Positions 21,928 to 29,245 of a stretch of 45,539 nucleotides of DNA are shown here, one piece after another; the stretch's first letter is position 1, and the number at the start of each line of letters is the position of its first letter. Origin of the DNA: Acidimicrobiia bacterium (GTDB taxonomy: Bacteria > Acidobacteriota > Vicinamibacteria > Vicinamibacterales > UBA2999); the NCBI GenBank assembly GCA_016871255.1, contig VFZH01000012.1, positions 1 through 45,539 of the forward strand, read 5' to 3'. The notes under the pieces are model-generated. The model was not told where the DNA came from. It did no database searches and saw only the letters and a program-made list of their open reading frames with translations. The translations under genes were made by a program, and so were the position numbers.

Positions 21928-23601
21928 CTAGCGTACGACGGCGATCGTGCTCCAGTCCATGCGGTCGGCCGGCACGTCGATCATCGGCGGTTCGACTGTC
22001 CGCTCGACACCGGCACAGGCCGCAGTGAGAAACCACTGGCCGGGCTCCGGAAGATCGAAGCGCCTCGCGCCGGGGCTGGTGACCGTGGCCTCGACGGTCG
22101 AGAAGCCCGTGCGGCCCAGTGGGCCGACGGCCAGGAGACGGCATCCTTCGTTTCCTCGGTATTCGACGCTGACCGCGACACGGCCCGGCAGTTCGAGGAC
22201 CCCCAGATCCGTGACAGCCGCCTGGCCGGGAGGAACCGGCCACCGCGCCACGACTCCACCGGCGTGAATCCGCAGTTCGTTGGCGCCGCTCGCCGGCAGC
22301 GCGACTTCGAACCGACCCTCGTCGTCTGTCGCAGTGCCGGGCGCGATCGCGTCGTAGGGATCGGACACCCGCAGGTGCATGCCCGGCTCTGGTACCACCT
22401 CGACGACCGCCTCGACAACGGCTCGGCCCTGGCGCACCACCTGGCCTGTCAGTCGCCTGGCGGCTGCCAGTACCAGCACCACTTCGCCCTGGCTTGCCTG
22501 GAAGCGGCTGCGCACCCGGCCGAACGTCGGGTGCGCGGCCAGCGCCTCGTATGCGCCGGCTCCCAAGCCCCGCGCTTCGAAGCGACCCCGATCGTCTGCC
22601 ACGACCTCCATCAGCGACCGCCGCACCTCCCGGGGTTCCCCGTCCGGACCGGCCACCTCCAGCAACTCCGAGATCTCCACGAGAGCGCCGGCGGCGGGCC
22701 GGCGGCTGGACGTCTCGACGCGCCCCTGAACCGGTACGTCTGGAAGCAACTCCATGGTCAAAGGGCTCAGCAGCCACGCCGTTGCCGACTCCACCGTCGC
22801 GCGGGCCCGTGCACGGCCGGCGGCGCTGACCAGCACGTCTACATCATCGTCGCGCGTGCACCAGACCAGCACCGAACCAGGAGACAATCCTGCTGAATCG
22901 CATCCGCTGGCGCGCTCGGGGCGCACGCGGAGGCCGTCCGGGTTGCTGCCGGGCGCCACCGGTCGCCAGAGCTCGACCTCGAGCGCGTCCGGATCGTTGC
23001 CCGCGGCGACGACAACGGTCGCCCATGCTGCCGTCTTCACCACCGGTTCGCCGCCCGCGCGAACCATCGCAAACGCCGCCGGGTGATCCGCCGCGAACAC
23101 CGCCAGCCCGCTCTCGCTGAAGGGCACGCCGACGCACGCCCACATCCGGGCGCTGGCCCCGCACTGCGGCCAGGCGCCGGCGTTGGCTCGTCCCTGCGCA
23201 TCGATCCAGAGCGGCGGCTCCAGCGCCGGCTTACCGGGCCCGGGCAGAACGCCCGCCACGGTTCGACGCAGCACCGGGCCGACGTCATGTACCTCCGACC
23301 GGTCCGGCCACCGGAACGGACCGTCGAGCAGATAGGTGCCGTCCCCGACTTCGAACTGCACCACGACTTCGCGTCCAGGCACAAAGGCGATCGAGACGGC
23401 TGCCGCCTGGCCTGGCCGGACAACGATCGCCGGCTTCGACAGATCGCCACCGCCGTCGAACACGGCCGCTCGTTCGACCGGCTTTCCACCGCCAAGCCGG
23501 AACTCGACAGCCACCAGATCGGCCTGGCTGGCTGCCATCGCCCTTTCCGCTCCGAGCAGCGACCACGTGCCAGCCAACATCACCGCCAGGAGTCGGACCA
23601 C
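21928..23601 (-). CDS. Secreted protein with carboxypeptidase-regulatory-like domains
   Basis: The protein is 557 residues from GTG 23601, preceded by GAGGAGG at ideal spacing. This start overlaps the end of the ABC ATPase gene by 22 bases. A signal peptide (MVRLLAVMLAGTWSLLGAER, then AMAA) leads into about 260 residues of beta-rich sequence of unknown type with four scattered Cys. Two tandem CarboxypepD_reg-like beta sandwiches follow. The first is DVPVQGRVETSSRRPAAGAL ... DDRGRFEARGLGAGAYE (about residues 288-370). The second is RRLTGQVVRQGRAVVEAVVE ... TDDEGRFEVALPASG (about 375-450). No enzyme motif is seen. It is the last gene of the peptide/ABC operon and may be the cell-surface partner of the exported product. 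Confidence 0.75.
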   Translation of the reverse strand: MVRLLAVMLAGTWSLLGAERAMAASQADLVAVEFRLGGGKPVERAAVFDGGGDLSKPAIVVRPGQAAAVSIAFVPGREVVVQFEVGDGTYLLDGPFRWPDRSEVHDVGPVLRRTVAGVLPGPGKPALEPPLWIDAQGRANAGAWPQCGASARMWACVGVPFSESGLAVFAADHPAAFAMVRAGGEPVVKTAAWATVVVAAGNDPDALEVELWRPVAPGSNPDGLRVRPERASGCDSAGLSPGSVLVWCTRDDDVDVLVSAAGRARARATVESATAWLLSPLTMELLPDVPVQGRVETSSRRPAAGALVEISELLEVAGPDGEPREVRRSLMEVVADDRGRFEARGLGAGAYEALAAHPTFGRVRSRFQASQGEVVLVLAAARRLTGQVVRQGRAVVEAVVEVVPEPGMHLRVSDPYDAIAPGTATDDEGRFEVALPASGANELRIHAGGVVARWPVPPGQAAVTDLGVLELPGRVAVSVEYRGNEGCRLLAVGPLGRTGFSTVEATVTSPGARRFDLPEPGQWFLTAACAGVERTVEPPMIDVPADRMDWSTIAVVR

Positions 23602-24296
23602 TGTGCACCTCCTCGCGTTCGTTCGAACCAGACCATCAGGTGTTCGCCTGTTACCGGGCCGCCCGGGTTGATGTGTGACGCGCTCACGACCGTTGCCGTG
23701 CCGTTCGCCAGAAACAGGTACTCGTCGCACACGCCCGCCAGGTCGTGCAGGCGGTGCGAGGACAGCACGACGGCAGCCCCCTCGTCACGCCGGGCGATCA
23801 GCGCCCGCGACAGCCACCGCGACGCGTCCGGGTCCAGCCCCTCCCACGGCTCGTCGAGGACGATCAGGGCGATTGGCGACCGGCTGAGCACCGTCCGGAG
23901 ACCGAGCTGCTGGCGAGCCCCGCGTGACAGCGACTGCACGCGTTGGCGATCCGGCGAGCGCTCGCCTCCGCACAGCGAGGCCCACTCACCCGCGAGCGCC
24001 CCACCCGGCAGCGTCGCCTCGCCACCAAAGTAGGCGACCGGGGCCCCGGCCATGCCGTGCGTGGGCGCGCGGTCTCCCACGAGGACCTGCCCCGCTCTTG
24101 CCCGGATCAACCCCACCATCAGGCGGAGCAGCGTCGTCTTCCCCGATCCGTTCGGGCCGAGCACACCCAGGATCCGCCCTGCGGCGAGGTCCACCGAGAC
24201 GTCGCGGAAGACCTCATGCCTGCGGTACGCCATTCCGACGCCTCGCATCGTCACCACCGGCCGGGGTGCGCGGCACGGACCCGTCATCCCGCTCAT
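23580..24296 (-). CDS. ABC transporter ATP-binding protein
   Basis: The 238-residue protein is a single nucleotide-binding domain. Walker A is GPNGSGKTTLLRLMVGL, the signature is SLSRGARQQLGLRTVLSRSP, Walker B with the catalytic Glu is IALIVLDEPWEGLDPDASRW, and the switch His lies in VVLSSHRLHD. The architecture matches ABC-2 exporters paired with one small permease. Its ATG overlaps the permease stop by four bases (ATGA), which identifies its membrane partner. The frame is open upstream to 24596, but that part overlaps the permease. All catalytic residues are present. Confidence 0.92.
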   Translation of the reverse strand: MSGMTGPCRAPRPVVTMRGVGMAYRRHEVFRDVSVDLAAGRILGVLGPNGSGKTTLLRLMVGLIRARAGQVLVGDRAPTHGMAGAPVAYFGGEATLPGGALAGEWASLCGGERSPDRQRVQSLSRGARQQLGLRTVLSRSPIALIVLDEPWEGLDPDASRWLSRALIARRDEGAAVVLSSHRLHDLAGVCDEYLFLANGTATVVSASHINPGGPVTGEHLMVWFERTRGGAQWSDSWR

Positions 24297-24985
24297 GGCG
24301 CCGCCTGCAGGGCGATATCGGCGCGAACAATGGCGCGGACCGCCCATCCACACGACAGGACGCCGGCCAGCAGCGCCGGCACCACCCACAGCACCTGGTC
24401 CGCCGCCAGCCGAACGCCCACGAACAGGAGTGGCGCGGCGACGGCCACCACGCCAAGCGTCCATCCAGCGCCCTGCCCGTCGGCGACGGCCAGCAGCAGC
24501 GATCTCGACGCCCCACCCGCCCCCAGCGCGGCAAACAGAATCGCGAGCCAGACCACGCCCCCAAGGAAGCGTGGAAGCGCCACCCCGACAGCCCACCCGA
24601 GGGTCGACACCAGCCCTGCCGCTGCCAGGCTGCCTGTCGACCAGACCGCGCCTGGCGCACTCCCGAGCACCAACTCACCCGCTCCGAGCAGCAGCCACAC
24701 GGCAACGCCAGGCGCGACGGAATACGCCCAGTGCGCAAGCGCCACCGTCCGTCTCGGGGCGCCGCTGGTCAACAGCAGGTCGAAGTGACCGCGCCGCGCG
24801 CTCGCGAAGAATCCAGACGACACCGCGAACATGTGCAGCAGCAGCACGGGCACCGCCGCATCCACACCACGCTCGGGCGCCACGGCCAGCACCCCAAGGC
24901 CGACGACGCCCATAGCGGCGAGGCTTCCCAACAGGAGCCCCGAGTGAACCCGCGCGACCCAGAAGAAGCGGAAGGCCGCCCTCAC
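24293..24985 (-). CDS. ABC-2-like membrane permease
   Basis: The 230-residue, strongly hydrophobic protein has about six membrane segments (for example SLAAMGVVGLGVLAVAPE, VAVWLLLGAGELVLGS, LGVVAVAAPLLFVGVRLA). The segment SGFFASARRGHFDLLLTSGA followed by PRRTVALAHW is typical of the cytoplasmic coupling region in ABC-2 exporters, where R/G-rich loops meet the ATPase. It is flanked by four-base overlaps with the lipoprotein gene upstream and the ATPase gene downstream, so the three are made together. The substrate is unknown; the small secreted peptide of the same operon is the obvious candidate. Confidence 0.75.
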   Translation of the reverse strand: MRAAFRFFWVARVHSGLLLGSLAAMGVVGLGVLAVAPERGVDAAVPVLLLHMFAVSSGFFASARRGHFDLLLTSGAPRRTVALAHWAYSVAPGVAVWLLLGAGELVLGSAPGAVWSTGSLAAAGLVSTLGWAVGVALPRFLGGVVWLAILFAALGAGGASRSLLLAVADGQGAGWTLGVVAVAAPLLFVGVRLAADQVLWVVPALLAGVLSCGWAVRAIVRADIALQAAP

Positions 24986-25938
24986 GATCCGGCTCCGACC
25001 GCCAGGACCGCACCGGTGGCGGACAGCACGAAGACCCGGCCCTCATCGACCCCCAGCAAGAGTCTGGCGGGAACCGGCAGCACGACCTGTGACAGCACGT
25101 CGCCCGTCCTGCTCAGCTTCCAGAGGCCCCGTTCGCCCGGCAACGACGCCTGCGCGGGAGAGTCGACCGGTCCAAGCACCCAGAGATGCGTCCCCTCCAG
25201 CCAGACGTCGCGGATGATCCGCCGCGGGTGCCGGGCGAACGCCTCGGGCCCAGCAGCCCGCCATGACTCCAGGCCGGGAATCCGCACCAGATGGACGTCC
25301 CCGCCCGACCGCCCCACCTCGACCTCATCGGAGTTCGCCAGCCAGCACGCCACTTCGTCGTCATTGGGCACTGAACAACTGATCAGCGACTGCGCCAGTC
25401 GCAGTGCGCCGGCACCCTGCCCGGCGATCACGCGCAATCGCCCCCACGCGCGCGGCTCGCTCCCTTCCAGCGCCATCAGCGCCGGACCGTCTGCCGCAAA
25501 GTCGAGGGGCTGAAACAGCGGGCCCATCGGCCCGCTGTGCAGACCCACGGCCAAACCGCGCAGCTGTTCGCGTCCCCCGACCGTCCCATCGACCCCGACG
25601 CGCAGCAGAGACCGCCATCCGGCAAGCACGAGCAACGTTCCGTCGAGTCCCACCGCGATGCCGCCGAACTCCACCTCGTCGTCAAGTCCGATCAGCGGTG
25701 TGGCCGACGATGTCCGGGCCCGGATGTCGATCGTGACGATGCGACGCCTGGCCGTGAGCAGGCGCACCACCCCAGCCTGGCGCACTCTCCCGACAACGTG
25801 CTCCTGCGCCCCCACGTCTGTCTGCATCCACGCCGCCGGCTGGAAATGGGCGGCCCCATCGTACGAAGGATCACCCGGAGCGCCGGTCGCCCGGCATCCC
25901 GCCGCACCAACGATCACCAGCACCGCGAGCGTCTTCAT
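24982..25938 (-). CDS. Lipoprotein, probable beta-propeller-like, unknown function
   Basis: The protein is 318 residues from ATG 25938, preceded by GGAAGGA. The leader MKTLAVLVIVGAAGC places a lipobox Cys at residue 15, predicting acylation and membrane anchoring. The mature part has repeating short blade-like strands (FGGIAVGLDGTLLVLAGW, RSLLRVGVDGTVGG, GEGLWKLSRTGDVLSQVVL-like text), as in NHL or 6-bladed propellers, though no family motif is certain. It overlaps the permease gene by four bases. The spacer before it holds an 11-bp hairpin that could set its expression level relative to the peptide gene. Confidence 0.7.
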   Translation of the reverse strand: MKTLAVLVIVGAAGCRATGAPGDPSYDGAAHFQPAAWMQTDVGAQEHVVGRVRQAGVVRLLTARRRIVTIDIRARTSSATPLIGLDDEVEFGGIAVGLDGTLLVLAGWRSLLRVGVDGTVGGREQLRGLAVGLHSGPMGPLFQPLDFAADGPALMALEGSEPRAWGRLRVIAGQGAGALRLAQSLISCSVPNDDEVACWLANSDEVEVGRSGGDVHLVRIPGLESWRAAGPEAFARHPRRIIRDVWLEGTHLWVLGPVDSPAQASLPGERGLWKLSRTGDVLSQVVLPVPARLLLGVDEGRVFVLSATGAVLAVGAGS

Positions 25939-25951
25939 GATTCGTTCCTTC

Positions 25952-25980
25952 CGGCAGGCGGCCCGGTTGGCCGCCTGCCG
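25952..25980 (-). terminator. Intercistronic hairpin between peptide and lipoprotein genes
   Basis: A perfect 11-bp GC-rich stem (CGGCAGGCGGC / GCCGCCTGCCG) with a 7-base loop lies 18 bases after the peptide stop and just before the lipoprotein ribosome site. No U-run follows on the minus strand, so it is more likely a leaky terminator or an mRNA-stabilising stem than a full terminator. Such hairpins commonly separate an abundant precursor gene from its transporter genes. Confidence 0.6.
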
Positions 25981-25997
25981 TGGATCACCCAGCCGCG

Positions 25998-26213
25998 TCA
26001 GTACCCGAAGATCGCGTGGCGGGCGCACGAGATGAGCGCCAGCTCACAGTCCAGGCCGCTGGCGAACCGCCACCAGAAGCCCTCCACACTGCCGGCCCGC
26101 ATCATGCACTGCCCGAACTCCACAAAGCACGACGACGCGAACTGGGCGTAGCTCTCCCTGGGACCTCCCAGCACCACCATCCCCACCACCACCGCGAGAA
26201 TCGACATCCGCAT
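25998..26213 (-). CDS. Small secreted four-cysteine peptide
   Basis: The protein is 71 residues with AGGAG seven bases before the ATG. Residues 1-24 form a Sec signal peptide (MRMSILAVVVGMVVLGGPRE, then SYAQ). The predicted mature part of about 47 residues contains four Cys in the pattern C29-x6-C36-x19-C56-x6-C63. Aromatic residues sit between the pairs (FWWRF), and it ends HAIFGY. Two Cx6C half-sites separated by 19 residues suggest a disulfide-pinned helical hairpin in the periplasm or outside the cell. It lies between the AAA+ regulator and the lipoprotein/ABC genes on the same strand. No known family is recognised. It could be a toxin, a signal or a structural peptide, and only the context suggests export. 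Confidence 0.65.
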   Translation of the reverse strand: MRMSILAVVVGMVVLGGPRESYAQFASSCFVEFGQCMMRAGSVEGFWWRFASGLDCELALISCARHAIFGY

Positions 26214-26261
26214 GGCGCACTCCTAGCCACCCGACCCCGCACTGAACGTACCGGCCCGGCG

Positions 26262-27695
26262 TCACCCTGCCTGGTGCGCAGCGCCGGATGAATCCTCCTC
26301 TGCGCCGTACCGCAGGTAGGAGGCGAGCGTGTGGTAGCTGATGCCGAGCGTCCGGCACGCCAGCCGCTTGTTCCGCCCGCATCGCTCGAACACGAGCCGC
26401 GCATACCGGCTGCCCCAGGCGCGGAGTGTCTCCTCCCTCGCCAGCGCGGGATACAGCACGTCCGCGTACCCCGCCCGTACCTGCGGCGGCAGGTCGTCCA
26501 CCTCGATCCGCGGCGCATCCACCAGCGCGATGGTGCGCTCCATGCAGCGTTGCAGCTCCCGCACGTTGCCCGGCCAGAGGTACAGCCTCAGCGCCTCCGC
26601 CGCGTCGCGTGACAGGGCCAGCTCGCGCACGTTGCGGTGCCGCGCCAGGAAATACCGCGACAGCTCGACGATGTCGTCGGGACGCGAGCGAAGCGGCGGC
26701 ACGTGCACATCCACGCCGCTGAGGCGATAGAAGAGGTCCGACCGGAACAGGTCCTTGGCCACGAGGTCCGCCAGCGGCCGGTTGGAGGCTGCGATGATCC
26801 GGACATCCACGCGACGGGGACTCTGCCCTCCCACGCGTTCGACCGTCAGCTCCTGAATCGCGCGCAGCAGCTTCGCCTGCGCTGTGACGGACAGGTCGGA
26901 CACCTCGTCCAGGAACAGCGTGCCTCGATCGGCGTTCTCGAACTTGCCCCGCCGCCCGCGCACGCCGGTGGCGGTGCGCTCCTCGATGCCGAACAGCTCC
27001 GCCTCCAGTAACGTCTCCACCAGCGCTGCACAGTTCACCGCGACGAACGGGCCCCGGCGCCGGCGACTCAGGTCGTGAAGGTGGCGAGCCACCAGCTCCT
27101 TGCCGGTGCCGCTCTCCCCTTCGACCAGCACCGTGAAGTCCGTCTGCGCCACCCGCTCGATCCGCTCGCGCAGCGCCTGCATGGCCACGGTGGATCCGAT
27201 CAGCGGCGCCACCCGATCCCGCCGCTCACCGCCAGATCTGAGCGACGCCGCCGGACGCTGCCGCTCCACCTCGAGTACCAGAGCCCCGAGATTGGCCGCC
27301 ATCTCCAGCAGCGCCGGATCCACGCCGTCTCCCGCACGCTCGCGGTCGAATGACGCCTCCAGAAACGCCTGCCGCGAGTCGTCGGCTGTAGCCACATCCA
27401 GCACGACGCCGTCCACATTCCGCAGCGGCGCCACCAGTCGCGCCTGGTAGGTGGCGGGGACTTCGCGGAGCCGGACGGCCCTGGCCGGCAACACCTCACG
27501 AAGCGCTTCTTCGAACACGCCCGGGAGAGAGCGCCCATCGTTTCCGGCCCGGATCGCCGCCGCCAGCCCGCCCAGCACGCCGCGGAGATCGCCCCGGAGG
27601 TCGACGGACCCGTTCCGCCCTTCCGCCTCCACACTCGACCGCGCGGGAGGCCACACGCCGCCTCCCGGCCCCCGTGGATACTCGATGATTGGCAT
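26262..27695 (-). CDS. GAF/AAA+ bacterial-enhancer-binding-type regulator with degenerate GAFTGA loop
   Basis: The protein has 477 residues. A GAF-like sensor spans about residues 35-145. The AAA+ domain (about 165-400) has Walker A GESGTGKE (193-200), Walker B TLFLDEVSDL (259-268), PLRSRPDDI and LWPGNVRELQ. A Fis-type helix-turn-helix spans 440-462 (RNKRLACRTLGISYHTLASY). The sigma-54 contact loop, normally GAFTGA, reads ERTATGV (239-245) after AELFGIE, so classical sigma-54 activation is doubtful. No receiver domain is present. It is the first gene of a six-gene co-directional operon. The ATG at 27695 has an AGGAG ribosome site. Confidence 0.88.
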   Translation of the reverse strand: MPIIEYPRGPGGGVWPPARSSVEAEGRNGSVDLRGDLRGVLGGLAAAIRAGNDGRSLPGVFEEALREVLPARAVRLREVPATYQARLVAPLRNVDGVVLDVATADDSRQAFLEASFDRERAGDGVDPALLEMAANLGALVLEVERQRPAASLRSGGERRDRVAPLIGSTVAMQALRERIERVAQTDFTVLVEGESGTGKELVARHLHDLSRRRRGPFVAVNCAALVETLLEAELFGIEERTATGVRGRRGKFENADRGTLFLDEVSDLSVTAQAKLLRAIQELTVERVGGQSPRRVDVRIIAASNRPLADLVAKDLFRSDLFYRLSGVDVHVPPLRSRPDDIVELSRYFLARHRNVRELALSRDAAEALRLYLWPGNVRELQRCMERTIALVDAPRIEVDDLPPQVRAGYADVLYPALAREETLRAWGSRYARLVFERCGRNKRLACRTLGISYHTLASYLRYGAEEDSSGAAHQAG

Positions 27696-27731
27696 CGCCC
27701 TCTCCTGCCGCCGCCCCCGTGTCTCTCACCA

Positions 27732-27747
27732 ATCAAACGCGTTGCCA
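27732..27747 (-). promoter_or_regulatory. Sigma-54-like promoter candidate before the regulator gene
   Basis: On the minus strand TGGCAAC-GCGT-TTGAT has the correct spacing for a -24/-12 element (consensus TGGCACG-N4-TTGCW). The -24 GG is present, but the -12 GC is GA, which usually weakens or abolishes recognition. Transcription would start about 27 bases before the regulator ATG. No sigma-70 promoter is more convincing here. The about 215 bases on the far side, to 27965, show nothing recognisable. Confidence 0.25.
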
Positions 27748-27965
27748 TGAAGCCAAAGCCCGGAAACCCCGTGTCTCGCCGCTTGCCCCCGTCGAACAGC
27801 CCCGCGTCTTGGGTAAGCGCTGCCCGGCGCGGTCGCAGGGCCATTTCGACGCGGGGAATCCGCTACCCACCAGCCGCGCCAGGGCACGACTCCGCGATGA
27901 AGGCCACGACACTGATTGGGGGAATGAACCCTGGGAGATCCAAAGGCCCGGCCGGCGACCCAGCA

Positions 27966-28544
27966 CTACAGCGGCAACCACTCCCCTGTGCCGGGATCGA
28001 GGCGCAGGACGGATACCCGCGCGGTCAGGCCGGCCACCCGCACGACGTACTGCGTCCGATCCCGGCCCGAGACGTACACGCTTCCGGAACTGGCGGTGCC
28101 AACGGGCGTGAAGACGAGGAGCCGCGAGGTCCCGAAACGAACCGGATTCGAGCCTGCCCGTGGATCGCTGATTCCGATGTGCGCACCTGGATACAAATCG
28201 CTCAGCCGTTCCGCGCTGCCGAGGGAGGGGTCTGCGCCGCTTGCGATCTCCGCGTTCCTCACGCCGTTGCCGGTGCCGTCGGCGAACAGCGCCATGACGA
28301 ATCCGTCGGACTCCTCGCCGAACCTGATCGCCACGCTGGCGGATCGCCGGATAGCCTGGGCCCTGGCGAACGCCATCCTGCCCGCCACGTGCAGCACCGC
28401 GGCCCGTGTGCGACTGCGGTCGAGACCTGCCGCGGCCTGCGGTACCGCGAGGGCGCTCATCGCCAGGATCAGCGCCAGAACGACCAGCAACTCCACGAGC
28501 GAGTAGCCACCGCAGCCGGCGGCAGCGGAGCGGCGCCGTGGCAC
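27966..28544 (-). CDS. Type II secretion / type IV pilus pseudopilin (GspH-FimT-like)
   Basis: The protein is 192 residues from GTG 28544. A short basic leader is followed by the prepilin motif G^YSLVELLVVLALILAMSAL, where the mature protein would start at the Tyr. The invariant Glu5 is present. The C-terminal domain resembles GspH: RAAVLHVAGRMAFARAQAIR, SVAIRFGEESDGFVMALFAD, DRTQYVVRVAGLTARVSVLR. Minor pseudopilins cap type II secretion or DNA-uptake pili. No other secretin or pilin genes lie nearby, but it directly follows the ComEA-like gene on the same strand. Together they may form a small competence unit. Confidence 0.85.
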   Translation of the reverse strand: MPRRRSAAAGCGGYSLVELLVVLALILAMSALAVPQAAAGLDRSRTRAAVLHVAGRMAFARAQAIRRSASVAIRFGEESDGFVMALFADGTGNGVRNAEIASGADPSLGSAERLSDLYPGAHIGISDPRAGSNPVRFGTSRLLVFTPVGTASSGSVYVSGRDRTQYVVRVAGLTARVSVLRLDPGTGEWLPL

Positions 28545-28579
28545 CGCTCCGCCCAACCGGCCATCGGCTGCTGCCCCGG

Positions 28580-28900
28580 CTACTGCGCCGCGCGATCCAC
28601 CTTCGGCGGTCCGACGGTGATCATCGCCTTCAGCTTCAGGAAGCTCTTCTCGCCGATGCCCCGAACGTTCATCAGCTCCTCCACCTTCTTGAAGCCACCG
28701 CTCTTCTCCCGGTACTCGACGATGCGGGCCGCCGTCGTCGCACCGACGCCCGGCAGCGTCTCGAGCTCTGCCGCGCTTGCCGTGTTGAGGTTGATCGGCG
28801 CCACGGCGGTGGCCGCCGACGTGTTCGAACGCTCCTGCGCCACGAGCCCGGCGCCCAGCAGCGCCCATCCCAGCAGTACCGCTCCCAGCATGCGAGTCAT
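28580..28900 (-). CDS. ComEA-like helix-hairpin-helix protein
   Basis: The protein is 106 residues from ATG 28900. A signal peptide (MTRMLGAVLLGWALLGAGLV, then AQE) precedes the double helix-hairpin-helix of the ComEA family: INLNTASAAELETLPGVGAT, TAARIVEYREKSGGFKKVEE, LMNVRGIGEKSFLKLKAMIT. ComEA binds incoming double-stranded DNA in the periplasm during transformation. Many such short proteins are annotated only as DUF655/ComEA-related, so the competence role is inferred. It lies 35 bases upstream of the pseudopilin gene. Confidence 0.88.
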   Translation of the reverse strand: MTRMLGAVLLGWALLGAGLVAQERSNTSAATAVAPINLNTASAAELETLPGVGATTAARIVEYREKSGGFKKVEELMNVRGIGEKSFLKLKAMITVGPPKVDRAAQ

Positions 28901-29245
28901 CCCGTCCTCCAGTCGTCGCCTGGCCGGGCGCACTCCGAACCACCGCGAAGACGGCGCTGTTGGAGACACGCAACTCGAAGGGCACGTCCGGCCACATGGG
29001 TCCTCGCGGTGGAACACGCCCGGATGGCCGCGTCGTGCGAAGGTCGGGTGCACGAGAGTTGTTTACGCGGCCACCGGGTGCATCCCACTTCGCAACCCGG
29101 AGGCCATCGGCCGCCCACGGTTGCGCGGTCGGAAGTGCATGTCTTCAGGCAGGTTCGCCGACCGGCGAGCTCGCGATGTGGCGGGGCGGTCCGGAGAGTG
29201 GAAACGGACGTTGCCGGAACGCTCGCCGGCCGCGGAGGTCTTCGG
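28901..29245. other. Intergenic region, no gene recognised
   Basis: The 345 bases between the ComEA-like gene and the TylF-like methyltransferase gene contain open frames on both strands. None has a family signature, a signal peptide or a ribosome site that convinces. The promoter of the ComEA-pseudopilin pair should lie here. Confidence 0.4.

Noticed and set aside
21686-21931. 81-codon plus-strand frame between gcvT and the secreted protein gene
   Set aside because: No ribosome site, no family and Ser/Pro/Arg bias typical of chance frames; it overlaps the riboswitch-like text.
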